Source: Pirellulaceae bacterium (GTDB lineage Bacteria > Planctomycetota > Planctomycetia > Pirellulales > Pirellulaceae). From it: 64,000 nt of DNA. The notes under the pieces were generated by a model. The model had not been told where the DNA came from, made no database searches, and saw nothing but the letters and a program-made list of their open reading frames with translations. Below are positions 9,001 to 17,130 of the stretch, in pieces; the stretch's first letter is position 1, and every line of letters starts with the position of its first letter. Where the stretch lies: assembly GCA_028280445.1 (NCBI GenBank), contig JANQLU010000023.1, positions 62,001-126,000 of the forward strand, written 5' to 3'. Position numbers and translations under genes: made by a program.

Positions 9001-11266
9001 CGCCATTAACCTGCACCGTGTTAATGCCAATTTTTACTTGGCCTAATGGCGAGTCGATTTGGTTAATCATGATGCGGACTTTATTGATCCCTTTGATCGG
9101 ACCACGAATTTGAATGAGCCCTTCACCGATCACACTCAAAGAACACTGGGTGACCGGGTCAACGGATTTGATATCACCGGCAACGTAGGTACCGGGATCT
9201 TCTTTGGCAGCGGATACCTCCAATCGAAATTGTCGTTCACGTGCTCGATCTTCACGAGACTGCGATTGAATGGCGTTTTCATTGGTCGTGACAGCGACTC
9301 GTCGTAGATCCGCCACATTTTTTTCCAGATCAATAATTTGCCGCCGCAAACTGTCTTGACTTGGAGTATTCGCAATTTTCTGTTTTAACCTGAAATTCTC
9401 TCTCTCAAGTTTTGCTTTGTCTTTCTTGAGCTCGACATCGTTAGGATTGGCTGTAATCTGAGTTTCCAAGGAATCCAAATCTAACTTGTTGGAGTCCATA
9501 CGGAATTGATCACGTTGCAATTCATTGAGAGTACGTCGCGTTTCGTTGAGTTTATTTTCGGCGCTTCTGGCGCTTTGCGCTGCACGCACTGCTTCACGCT
9601 CTTTTTTGCGCCGTTCGTCGGTAAATTCATTAGCTTCGTCCCGAGCGCCTTGAGCTCGACGTTGCGCTTGTTCAACGGCAGCAATATTCAGTGAGCGAAT
9701 ATTGCGGTTGATTATTTGCGCAACTCGATGTGCATCGCGGAAATAGTAAAGTCGCATCACACGTGTTTCGACAAAGTCGCCCGGGTTAAATCCTTTTTCC
9801 GGTGGCTTTTCATATTTCGGTGGAGTGAACTGGGGAAAGGCCACGTGCTGGCCGAATTTACGACCTGGTAATACAGAAAACTGCCAGGTTTGAGCGATTC
9901 CGTCCTTTTTGTCGGTTGCCACTTTGATTTCGGCAAGATTCCCTAAATCGTCTTTGAGAGGTTCTGCTGTTCCTTCAGACGTTTTGCCCCGATGCAGACT
10001 GAGTTGGTAGCTCCCTGCAGGAAGTTTTGGCAACCAAGCTTTAACAAATCGACCGTTGACTTTTGGTGTCCCTTGGACATTAAACAGTTCATTGAAATTC
10101 GAACCTTTGTCTTGACGTTGTACAATAAAGCTGGCTTTGTTGAGTTCTGCCGGAAGATCGTCGTCTGCAAACCTCATTTGCAGGTAATTCCCCGTTGCGG
10201 GATCCTCGATCAGTTCTGCGAATTGCAGAATTGGTCCCGTTGTATCGAGCTCGACGACTTGATGGACGACCGGGCTGGAATCGTCACTCGCTTTTGCGTT
10301 CCACTGGAATCGAAGTCGGTTAATCCCAGGTCGCAACGGGATATTCAAGCTCGCGGGATTGGAATCGTCGTTGAGATCGGCTTGACCTTTTTCGCCGTTA
10401 CTCGAATTGATGAAAGTTACTTGTCCAGCATCGGGAATGTTTGTTCCAGTAAATTGAAACGTTGGTCTCACGTCGTTTGTTCTTTTTTGATCACTGTCAT
10501 CAACGAGGCCCTTTCCATTTTCGACGTTGATCGTAAATGAGATGGTTGGCCGATCATAAGTGATGGTTGCCTCACCAATGGAGACCGCCGGTTTACCGGT
10601 TTCTATCCATTGAACCTTGAAAACATTGCGACCCGGGACAAGTTCTAATTGGATAGGATAAACTGTTGTTCCACTTTTCGTCGCTTCACTGACTTTTTTC
10701 GCACTTCCAACTCGCGTAACTTCGATCGAGCCAGGCTTGGCATCGGCTTTGAAATTAACCGTTAGTACGGCCTTGTTAAATTTTGTGGACGCTGAAGCAA
10801 ACGCCGCCGTCGCCGGACTTTGTGAGTTACTACTTTGCTGCAATGAACCAACCTCGCTACGGTTCAACATTTTTCTAACCGAAGCGTTCGTTATTTTAGG
10901 TTGTCTGTTTTGTTGAAAATCTGGTTTTTCTAGTTTTGGCTGGATTATGGTGGCACGATTTAATTGCGGCTTTCCCAAAACGGGATCGGCTTCTTCTTGA
11001 TGCTTGTTTTGATTGCTGTCCAACGGACGAAGGCGGTTTTCGTGGTGAGAACTTGGATCGCCATTGAGGTGAGGACTTGAGCCGGATTCCGTCAAACTAC
11101 CCTGACCTGCTGGCTGTTCTTGCAAATTGATTTGCTCAACCGCCGCTGACAAATCGGGCTTCAGATCTTTTTTCAACGGTCGAAACGTCGAGCAAGATAC
11201 CGAAGTCAAGCACACCAAAGCGACGCAACTTGCCCGCAGTAACCAATTTAAGTTTGTGTCAACCAT
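6002..11266 (-). CDS. Giant lipoprotein with Ig-like repeats, coiled coils and a secretin-like C-terminal domain
   Basis: This protein has about 1754 residues. The start at 11264-11266 gives a lipoprotein-type signal ending SVSC (Cys25). Residues 26 to about 165 are low complexity. About 165-490 contain beta-sandwich-like repeats (RPTISFTINVENGKG, RPTFQFTGTNIPDAG). About 520-660 are a coiled coil. About 690-775 resemble a secretin N-type domain, and a long helical region follows. About 1400-1520 read like a secretin core: GYEIRPVIQPDG, then HYVDTQVQIS, then GVPLLEDIPVAGALFRP. The tail (about 1595-1754) is rich in Pro, Arg, Tyr and Gln. The secretin-like reading rests on the GVPLLEDIPVAG block and its position, and needs structural confirmation. 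It lies 3.4 kb from the ordinary secretin. Function is inferred only: an outer-membrane or peptidoglycan-spanning complex. Confidence 0.8.
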   Translation of the reverse strand: MVDTNLNWLLRASCVALVCLTSVSCSTFRPLKKDLKPDLSAAVEQINLQEQPAGQGSLTESGSSPHLNGDPSSHHENRLRPLDSNQNKHQEEADPVLGKPQLNRATIIQPKLEKPDFQQNRQPKITNASVRKMLNRSEVGSLQQSSNSQSPATAAFASASTKFNKAVLTVNFKADAKPGSIEVTRVGSAKKVSEATKSGTTVYPIQLELVPGRNVFKVQWIETGKPAVSIGEATITYDRPTISFTINVENGKGLVDDSDQKRTNDVRPTFQFTGTNIPDAGQVTFINSSNGEKGQADLNDDSNPASLNIPLRPGINRLRFQWNAKASDDSSPVVHQVVELDTTGPILQFAELIEDPATGNYLQMRFADDDLPAELNKASFIVQRQDKGSNFNELFNVQGTPKVNGRFVKAWLPKLPAGSYQLSLHRGKTSEGTAEPLKDDLGNLAEIKVATDKKDGIAQTWQFSVLPGRKFGQHVAFPQFTPPKYEKPPEKGFNPGDFVETRVMRLYYFRDAHRVAQIINRNIRSLNIAAVEQAQRRAQGARDEANEFTDERRKKEREAVRAAQSARSAENKLNETRRTLNELQRDQFRMDSNKLDLDSLETQITANPNDVELKKDKAKLERENFRLKQKIANTPSQDSLRRQIIDLEKNVADLRRVAVTTNENAIQSQSREDRARERQFRLEVSAAKEDPGTYVAGDIKSVDPVTQCSLSVIGEGLIQIRGPIKGINKVRIMINQIDSPLGQVKIGINTVQVNGERAKRMERVIGRIEGDMGLARFLTSQSLQLLRKSIQEAAAQIAAANESGEHYQVDRDRKYLYGFFGRDFIDELYEMDSEFLRSENKILSLHSMDTISLNRALFILALAKNDVRQQILARFQELVYTELPNAEWDYRRSSELVPHKTRRFLPKFDKKKLECNSLQNTRRNARQRYHFRNLRGFFETGLWQADTMNPTQREFIRLAQIFKSQMIAEVELKQRVIERGLIEDPSSSEDQINEILLKVHKDQALPLVETAYSQLIKVERDVQKSSKLMSNIIKKTFDTSQAVGSIENEFKRLLQADDLADAVNKYLGGDASTKKRVDDFIGDVKQRMSVIKNASWLDSVAKSKIEKWTQVRSTSQFLANYNRFLDEMERISKNWENIRAPLRAYITKAQDLYESDEAVDKERSKLIDLLKKNNSEDSRKLVQLIESVFDARILASRAEAQIKRAEYLTNRTRAKLDHRKLLNFLIDEQEEKYIELVEGTKAHIATVDQYLKRLAIALEDDFKVQFYDPAWVRIRCAATAYDVSLGQLERTTILTNNRAFAKVSPQATMEFDLPKRKIAIVEALDGAKALAQDYGALLNDPTFLAAFEMMGGTKQASTVKKMVPGLPTSTDQHEMGQVTPSGPLTDSALQRLVPNPEIYKFETGTGYEIRPVIQPDGDSVVYDFNYMYTTNVREPVAADEKHLGRIKRHYVDTQVQISSFEWREISRYHVALKASRTAKGVPLLEDIPVAGALFRPAPSDESSIQQNIIFGSSTVYPTLFDLMGLRWAPQIVDLDHINLQNTEHVVRGRFDNIRGYVFDEASRRVDEFLHLRRLTPEHYRPDLYHSRFQTSPYHPNGYRYYGEKVKDPTYREFRRRDRRPPEMQSPPYDVYRRRPMRVDPGQVIPNSGSQYGQPLGNTYPPVHQRYGTYQQHGSGSGYSSSPMVRDSNSQRNQQLRPRQDQFRRNQIVVPNNSSRPEEVYPRPNYRTNGQNNSQYVPRQQYTLPNPTNNRLRKK

Positions 11267-11661
11267 CACCAGAAATCCCCGCCATTCAGAAAAAATCCCG
11301 TGCCTTTCTCTCAATATCGAGATGGGCCGCGATAAACTTTGCCGATTATTCCTTTTCGTCAAATTTCCCCACTTGTGGCGATCTTGCTGTTTAAAACCAA
11401 CTGTTTGATGTCGCGGCAAAATATCTAGTTTTGCCCAAAAAACTAACAAGCGGATGCACAAACACCGCTCTGCTGGGGATCAAAAAACGACTGCATCTTG
11501 TGGTGAAATGCTTGCTAAATCTGTCAGTTCCACGTCGATTCAAAATCCAGATTCATGAATCGATTCAATTTTCTAAAAGTCACGACAATCCCGCTCAAGA
11601 AAAACAACGGGTGGCTCCTATTCGCGCCGATAAAAGAAGCAAACGACACACAATTTTCAAA
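11267..11661. other. Divergent intergenic region
   Basis: About 400 bp separate the giant lipoprotein (- strand) from the small lipoprotein (+ strand). It must hold both promoters. Open frames can be extended into it from both sides, but they lack ribosome binding sites and would place extra residues in front of signal peptides, so I treat it as non-coding. Confidence 0.5.
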
Positions 11662-12297
11662 ATGGGTAAAAACGTGAAAGACCTTTTTTTGTTCGTTGTC
11701 ATCCTTGGTGTTCTTGGATTCACAGCTTGTGATAGCTCGACAGCACAAATCTATTTTCATCGGCAAAAAGTTTGCAACAAAGGGTTTGTACGGAACAAAA
11801 ATCTCAAACTCCGATATGGACAAGACCGCACCATGGCCAGCGTCAAAGCGCTTGCGGTGGCTGATGAGGCGGATGACGCTCGGCTGACACAACTGAATGG
11901 CAACGACGCCAGCACCAAAGTCAAACATTTCCATATTAGAGACCAAAAAGCACTCGCGACTGATCGCGTTGAACTCAACACGATTGGAATCGAGGTCTTG
12001 AGCTCTGGTGAAGTGCTGTTTACTGGGATTCTAAACCACAATGGCGGCGTCGATGGCGGGTTGCGCGGAAGTGAAGTGACCGTTCGCGCTAGAATTCATA
12101 CCGGAGTATTGGAGCAGGGTACGGTACAAGGAGCACCCATCCTTCTCGAAACAAATCATCGTTTTTGGGTTTTCAAAAATCAACCGAAAACGATTGACTT
12201 TGGCAAGCTATCAAAATCTGATTCAAATCGCGTTAAACGTTTTTTTAACAGAATTACTCACGTCGAAATTGAGCTCGAACACACCGTCAACCGATAA
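11662..12297 (+). CDS. Small putative lipoprotein of unknown function
   Basis: It encodes about 211 residues. The N-terminus MGKNVKDLFLFVVILGVLGF followed by TAC is a lipoprotein signal with the modified cysteine near residue 24. A GTG four codons downstream (11674) is an alternative start. The mature part has a beta-like central region (IGIEVLSSGEVLFTGILNHN, GSEVTVRARIHTG). It ends with a basic segment and VEIELEHTVNR. No family was recognised. The next exported gene in the same direction starts 66 bp downstream, suggesting a small unit of envelope proteins. Confidence 0.7.
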   Translation: MGKNVKDLFLFVVILGVLGFTACDSSTAQIYFHRQKVCNKGFVRNKNLKLRYGQDRTMASVKALAVADEADDARLTQLNGNDASTKVKHFHIRDQKALATDRVELNTIGIEVLSSGEVLFTGILNHNGGVDGGLRGSEVTVRARIHTGVLEQGTVQGAPILLETNHRFWVFKNQPKTIDFGKLSKSDSNRVKRFFNRITHVEIELEHTVNR

Positions 12298-12363
12298 CAA
12301 GAATGAAATTTGGTCGAACTAATCGACATAACCGGTTGTTGGTGCCAGCACGTCAGGACAAAC

Positions 12364-13170
12364 ATGAACAAGTTACGAGCTCTTGGAATCGCCGTTGTAT
12401 TCGTAGTGATGGTGCCCGGCATTTGCTTTACCCAAACAACGAATGCTGTAGGGCTTCATGATGTTGTCGTTTATGGACCTGGAATCCATGATCGCGGTTT
12501 GCCCAAGCCATTGTTCAATGAAATCAAAGCTCAATACGGAAATGACTCCGTCGAAGGACAAACGATTGAAATACCACCTTCGGTTCATGTTCATCGATAT
12601 TACTATAGTGGTGACAAAGAAATCCAAGGTCCGGTGATTACGGGCGGGCCAACACTGGTTGTGGCAAAACACCCGGCCACAGGGCAACAAATGTATGTCG
12701 AAGTAACGCTACCGTCCGGTGCGCCCAAAATCGCATACAATAAAAAAGGAATCACCTATGTGTTTCCCAAGCGCCGCGTCGGTGTCAAATTTTGCAATTC
12801 TCGATTGCTTGGAAAACGAGCTGTCGTCAAGTATCAATCGGGACAGGGTTTGCACCGAAAATTCCGTGACAAGATTTCAAGCGGTGTCCAAAAAATAAAA
12901 ACGCATTGTCAAAATTCTCAAACGGTCGAGGCTTTAAAAAACGCGCACAAAAAAACGCGTGATTCGCTGTGCACGATTGCGGACAATACATGCAAAGCGA
13001 CCAAGCAGTTGAAAGACTCGGTCGAGGCTGTCATTAGTATCGTTCCTGGCGTGAAGCCGTTGCTAAATCCCAAAACCGACACAACGACCCAACGTTATCG
13101 CAACCAAGTCAAAACTGCTGCCGCCCGTGCAAAACGAAAATCGGCTCAGTTTGTACCAACGATTCGATAG
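12364..13170 (+). CDS. Exported protein of unknown function, basic C-terminus
   Basis: The ATG at 12364 has an AGGA ribosome binding site and gives a signal peptide (MNKLRALGIAVVFVVMVPGI, cleavage near CFTQ). The mature protein is about 245 residues. The first half has a phrase HDVVVYGPGIHDRGLPKP and then a beta-rich segment. The second half is strongly basic and helical with five cysteines (FCNSR, THCQNS, SLCTIADNTC). No known domain was recognised. A longer frame beginning at 12310 would precede the signal peptide and is not favoured. Confidence 0.7.
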   Translation: MNKLRALGIAVVFVVMVPGICFTQTTNAVGLHDVVVYGPGIHDRGLPKPLFNEIKAQYGNDSVEGQTIEIPPSVHVHRYYYSGDKEIQGPVITGGPTLVVAKHPATGQQMYVEVTLPSGAPKIAYNKKGITYVFPKRRVGVKFCNSRLLGKRAVVKYQSGQGLHRKFRDKISSGVQKIKTHCQNSQTVEALKNAHKKTRDSLCTIADNTCKATKQLKDSVEAVISIVPGVKPLLNPKTDTTTQRYRNQVKTAAARAKRKSAQFVPTIR

Positions 13171-13245
13171 TCGAGTTTGATGTTGAACAAGCCAAACGGC
13201 TCATTGCGTTGGTTTTTTTTTGTTTTGATCTCCGTCAGATTCCAA

Positions 13246-13482
13246 TCAATCAAAAATTCCTGAAACCCAATTTGCGGCAATCGTTTTTCCGATGGCGGCG
13301 ACCAGTGCGGTACGGAAAGCGTTGAGCATTGATGTGTGCTCCAGAAAACATATTGCCAAAGTGCTGACTGCGACCATCGTGCAATACATGGCAACGGTTT
13401 TTAGTGACTTCCGTGATCGCCAACTTTTCACACGCTCCATGCTTTTATTCTTTTTGATTGTTTTGGCTTGCATCTCAGCCAT
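13246..13482 (-). CDS. Small membrane protein downstream of the SHD1 protein
   Basis: This is a 78-residue product with a basic N-terminal segment (AKTIKKNKSMERVKSWRSRK) followed by one hydrophobic helix (TVAMYCTMVAVSTLAICFLE) and a second mildly hydrophobic stretch (AFRTALVAAIGKTIAANW). The start at 13480-13482 has GGAG six bases upstream. It begins 23 bp after the stop of the SHD1 gene, so the two are probably co-transcribed. No family was recognised. Confidence 0.55.
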   Translation of the reverse strand: MAEMQAKTIKKNKSMERVKSWRSRKSLKTVAMYCTMVAVSTLAICFLEHTSMLNAFRTALVAAIGKTIAANWVSGIFD

Positions 13483-13505
13483 TTCGATCTCCATCTGGGC
13501 GAATT

Positions 13506-14078
13506 CTAGTTGCGGAAAAGGATCGTAGGGAAGACGGGAATTTGGCTGACTGTCGGTACCCAGCCGACATTGCCACCTCGTCCGAAAACTCCTGGTCGTC
13601 TCAATCGATGAACGCCGATGACCCGAACATTGCCGAACTCCTGAAACGCGAGTTGCTTGGCGTGCAAACTGTTCGCTGCGAAATAATTTCGCCAGCCCAC
13701 TGTGCCGTTTGGAGCAACCATTCGCACGGTCCATACATCAACGAACTGAGAAAGTAATTGCATTTGTTGTTGCTGAATCTGTCGCCGTTCCAATTGCTTT
13801 TGAATTTCCGCGTTTCGGATGCTCAACAAATTCGTCACGTACTGCAAGTCCTGTGCGGCAAGTTCATTAAGTGCAATGGTCTTCCGCTTGCCCTGCTTGT
13901 CTTCGAGCACAATGTGAGTTCCGCTGAAATCAACGGCTTTGGCTTTGACTTTTTTACCGTTGATGGTCCACTCGTGGCCGAATGCTGAATTGCATAGCAG
14001 CCCTAATACCATCGCGGCGAACAAAACGAACGACACTCGAAAGTTGTTTGTTTTTCTTGCAATTTGTACGGTTTTCAT
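13506..14078 (-). CDS. Exported SHD1-domain (SLA1 homology 1-like) protein
   Basis: It encodes 190 residues with a strong GGAG ribosome binding site (GGAGAAAGCG before ATG). There is a signal peptide (VSFVLFAAMVLGLLCNSAFG) followed by a short beta-barrel-like SHD1 domain at about residues 35-80: HEWTINGKKVKAKAVDF, then IVLEDKQGKRKTIALNEL and AAQDLQYV. Such domains are widespread in exported planctomycete proteins. A Gln-rich helix follows, and then a C-terminal region with WTVRMVAPNGTVGWRNYF. The precise role is unknown. Confidence 0.8.
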   Translation of the reverse strand: MKTVQIARKTNNFRVSFVLFAAMVLGLLCNSAFGHEWTINGKKVKAKAVDFSGTHIVLEDKQGKRKTIALNELAAQDLQYVTNLLSIRNAEIQKQLERRQIQQQQMQLLSQFVDVWTVRMVAPNGTVGWRNYFAANSLHAKQLAFQEFGNVRVIGVHRLRRPGVFGRGGNVGWVPTVSQIPVFPTILFRN

Positions 14079-14270
14079 CGCTTTCTCCTTTGAACAATGA
14101 GCCCTATTGATTTATACGTCAGTGACCTGGTATTGATCCAATAGATAAAAATGAGTCGTTCTATTCAAAAAAAAGATGTTGCTGTTTTAGGGAAGTACAA
14201 GCTAACAACGATCTGAACACAACCATCATTTGTGCATCACATATTGATATGCAAACGCCAAAATCTAACG

Positions 14271-14333
14271 GAGCACGAAACGCAAGCGAGTGGTTTTTGC
14301 TCGGTCAAACCACTCGCTGGCGCGTCGTGCTTG
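14271..14333. repeat. Degenerate palindromic repeat, 'ACTCGCTGGCGCGTC' family
   Basis: Arms GAGCACGAAACGCAAGCGAG and CTCGCTGGCGCGTCGTGC face each other around GTGGTTT...AAACCAC. The same element occurs as a perfect 24-bp palindrome at 58924-58980. Confidence 0.85.
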
Positions 14334-14475
14334 TATCGTCCGCAAAAGACTGCCCACAAGGATTTGAAGCAAACAATGAAATTTCTTCGGCAGCAAAGGA
14401 TTACAACCGCTTTAAAAAAAAGGTCCCTCGCTGACTAGGATTTTGCATTAAACAAAAACCGCAAGTGCGAAACAT

Positions 14476-14528
14476 GAGCGAGGGACCACAAACCATACTG
14501 ATGCTTGGCAGAACGTGGTCCCTCGCTC
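14476..14528. repeat. Inverted repeat GAGCGAGGGACCAC / GTGGTCCCTCGCTC
   Basis: Two perfect 14-bp arms (14476-14489 and 14515-14528) are separated by 25 bp. The right flank TCGCTCACGCTTCGGG is related, in opposite orientation, to sequence near 58871-58892. A further partial copy of the arm lies at 14422-14431. Confidence 0.85.
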
Positions 14529-14845
14529 ACGCTTCGGGTTGCGATTAGAACAACAACGGCTTAATCTCACACCCAAATTTCTGCACCCCGAAGACAACAA
14601 AAAAGTCAAACATTCCAAACAGCGATTGAGGAGTAATCGCCTGGTTTGCAAGCCCGTTCGCTCGGACAAACTTGTTGAGCAAATCTTTTTAAGGAATGTT
14701 TGACCGATTGTTCAGCAGCCAGAATGAATTGATACCAGCGTGATTCGAAAATTGGGGCAGGCACATTCTGCCCTAATTTAGATGTAGTAGGAAAATTCAT
14801 TCTGTCCGCATTTTACAATTCCAATTCATGGTTTGACGATCGTTG

Positions 14846-15211
14846 CTACCAGCCGCAGCCGCGCCCAAACCCACGTCCGTAGTAAACACCGATGCCGCGG
14901 TTGAATCCTCGATGGTAACTTGGATGAAAACCACCGCGGTAAAACGAGTTCACTGGAATTGGGCGGTAAAAACCTGGGTGCACAAATCCTGGCGCAAAAC
15001 CACGATTAAACGAGCTGTAGTAAAATCCCGTCGCAGGTCTGAATGCAGGGCCAAAGGTCGTTCCGTATCCGCGGCCAACGCTGATGCTAATGCCGCTTCC
15101 TCCCCATCCTGGTCCGACGAAACCCCGATGGAAATGCTGTGCCTCGGCAGTTGGCGGTGCAAACATGAACATGACGACTGCAGTGATGGCGATGGCAACC
15201 AATTTCTTCAT
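14846..15211 (-). CDS. Small exported Gly/Tyr/Phe/Arg-rich protein
   Basis: It encodes 121 residues with an excellent ribosome binding site (AGGAG before ATG) and a clear signal peptide (KLVAIAITAVVMFMFAPPTA, cleavage near AEA). The mature part is low complexity: many Gly, Phe, Tyr, Arg and His residues in phrases such as GRGYGTTFGPAFRP and GVYYGRGFGRGCGW. It has a single cysteine, near the C-terminus. No enzymatic domain is present; it may be a surface or matrix protein. This is inference from composition only. Confidence 0.75.
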   Translation of the reverse strand: MKKLVAIAITAVVMFMFAPPTAEAQHFHRGFVGPGWGGSGISISVGRGYGTTFGPAFRPATGFYYSSFNRGFAPGFVHPGFYRPIPVNSFYRGGFHPSYHRGFNRGIGVYYGRGFGRGCGW

Positions 15212-15711
15212 ATTCTTCTCCTTTGAAAAAATTCGAAGTAATCAAACTAAATCTGACTCATGGAATCTCGTGTTCAGGAATTTTTTGGCATGTTGTTTAC
15301 CTATCAGCTGCTTCATTTACTCCTCAAGAATCCTACGCGTGTCTTTAATTTAGAAACCGTCAATTTATTGATGCCCCAACATAGAAAAAACAAATACACC
15401 AGTGCAAAATCTCGAAACTTTCGCACAGTGGAAAACTGAAATGGCTTGCTTCGCAGGAACTTTGATTAGTGAAAACAGCTATTGCCATGCCGATTCGACA
15501 CTCCTGCCTGATCCTGTGAGCGGCAATGCGCTAGCCGCTCACGGGTGGCTTTGCCATGGATGAAGACGAAGTAAAAGGAATTGGGAATCTTTTCAAATGA
15601 AACAGAATGTCCAAATCACTGTTTCAAATTGTGACCCCAAAGATTCAAAGCATCCAACTTCAGAAAAGACTCCCGCCCCCTTTTTTATCGCGGCAGCAGC
15701 AACACAGCGAT
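15212..15711. other. Intergenic region with one repeat fragment
   Basis: About 500 bp with no convincing gene. It contains a half-size copy of the GTGAGCGGC...GCCGCTCAC palindrome (15516-15542). Confidence 0.5.
15516..15542. repeat. Short copy of the GTGAGCGGCAAGGCGC palindrome family
   Basis: GTGAGCGGC and GCCGCTCAC flank nine bases including GCGCTA. It is a shortened form of the elements at 21752-21825 and 25085-25152. Confidence 0.8.
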
Positions 15712-16836
15712 TCAAGGTTTCAACAATATGTCGTCATTGGGATGTTTGCGAGACGCGTCGCGATTATTGTGTTGGGCAATTGCGATGCAAGTGACCACTA
15801 CCATCGGAATCGAGACAAACAAATAAATTCGCTGCAAATTCGGGAAGGATTCAATCAAGATCGGTTTGATGAACAAAACCAGATTGAATGTAGCGAAGCA
15901 GAGCAGAAACAAAATGCCTTTCCAGCGGTCGATTCGATAGCTGGTCGCGAAAACTGGCAGGCAAGCAATCGAACTGGCCAGCATGATCGGGATGTCAAAT
16001 TGAAACGCTTCTTCGGGTACTGTTATGCGCGTTGAGAATGCAGATGCCGCTCCTGCGACCAACAGCAGATTCGCAATGTTACTGCCGATTACGTTCCCGA
16101 CTGCCAATTCCGGGTGACCGTGCTTGGCGGCAAGTAAAGACGTCACAATCTCTGGGGCCGAACTACCGATCGCAACAACCGTCAGGCCAATCACCAACTT
16201 GCTGACTCCAAGGCCCATCGCAATTTTCGAAGCTCCTTCGACCAACCAAGCTGCTCCGAACCATAAACAGGCAACTCCGGCTACAAGTATTGCGATGTTG
16301 AGCCAGATCGATGGTGAACCGGCTCGTGTCGGATCATCAGCTGCCGATTCAGTTTCGTTGTTGCCAGCCGCCCTTTCGGCATCCTTGGCTTTCTTTTCCG
16401 CACGAATCTGCCAAACAACAAATACGGCCATCCCCGCCAACAACACAAGTCCGTCCGTTGGATGCAAAACACCATCGATCGCCAACACCAAAAACAATAT
16501 CGACACACCGATCATGATCGGTATTTCGCGGTGAATCACCCTTTTTTGAATTACGATTGGGAATATCGTGGCTGTCAATCCGAGAATCAACAGTACATTT
16601 GCAATGTTACTGCCGATGATATTTCCGACGGCGATATCTGACTTACCTTTCCAGACGGCGTCAATACAAATTGCCAATTCTGGAGCGCTGGTTCCAAACG
16701 CAACGACTGTCAGACCAACCAGCAGTTTGCTCATCCCCAAGATTCGCGCGATTGCAGACGCGCTGCGAACGACCAACTCGCCGCCTGCCAAAAGCATGGC
16801 CAACCCAACCGCAAGTTGAAATATATCAAATATCAT
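15712..16836 (-). CDS. CaCA-family Na+/Ca2+ (K+) exchanger, YrbG type
   Basis: This is an integral membrane protein of about 374 residues with the two inverted alpha repeats of calcium/cation antiporters. The first contains GMSKLLVGLTVVAFGTSAPE and GNIIGSNIANVLLILG. The second contains GVSKLVIGLTVVAIGSSAPE and GNVIGSNIANLLLVAG. These GTSAPE/GSSAPE and GSNIAN motifs form the ion pathway. A short charged cytosolic linker (ERAAGNNETESAADD) separates the halves. Length fits the family. The ATG at 16834-16836 is chosen over an upstream TTG. It is the last gene of a - strand series starting with the carbon-handling genes, but a gap of nearly 300 bp makes co-transcription uncertain. Confidence 0.93.
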   Translation of the reverse strand: MIFDIFQLAVGLAMLLAGGELVVRSASAIARILGMSKLLVGLTVVAFGTSAPELAICIDAVWKGKSDIAVGNIIGSNIANVLLILGLTATIFPIVIQKRVIHREIPIMIGVSILFLVLAIDGVLHPTDGLVLLAGMAVFVVWQIRAEKKAKDAERAAGNNETESAADDPTRAGSPSIWLNIAILVAGVACLWFGAAWLVEGASKIAMGLGVSKLVIGLTVVAIGSSAPEIVTSLLAAKHGHPELAVGNVIGSNIANLLLVAGAASAFSTRITVPEEAFQFDIPIMLASSIACLPVFATSYRIDRWKGILFLLCFATFNLVLFIKPILIESFPNLQRIYLFVSIPMVVVTCIAIAQHNNRDASRKHPNDDILLKP

Positions 16837-17130
16837 CAATTCCAATTTTAATCACTCATTGACGATGGCCGTGACTTTGTTTTCGACACCAAAGCTGTGA
16901 ATCATTCAGACTTGGCAAATTTCAGTCACACACCATCGCTTCGTACGGTCTCGCGCATTTGAAAATTTAGCGGTATTGATCTCGCTCTACTCGCTAACCG
17001 TTTTTTGAGTCGATTAGATTATTTAAGTGTCGTTTTTTGTTTCATCAAAGTTGATGCTTTGATCATAACACCTAAATTGGTTAAGTATTGATGAGAAAGT
17101 GTGATCAGCGAAAAAAATTTTGCAACTGAA

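Larger units (their letters stand above)
14079..14845. other. Repeat-bearing intergenic region
   Basis: About 770 bp without a convincing gene. It carries two palindromic repeat elements (14271-14333 and 14476-14528). Short open frames in this stretch run through the palindromes and are not credible genes. Confidence 0.6.

Noticed and set aside
14249-14703. Open frames across the palindromes at 14271 and 14476
   Set aside because: They exist because palindromic repeats lack stops; the residues mirror each other and are not conserved domains.
17043-17062. ATCAAAG/CTTTGAT hairpin after sbtA
   Set aside because: It has no T run and only AT-rich pairs, too weak to call a terminator.
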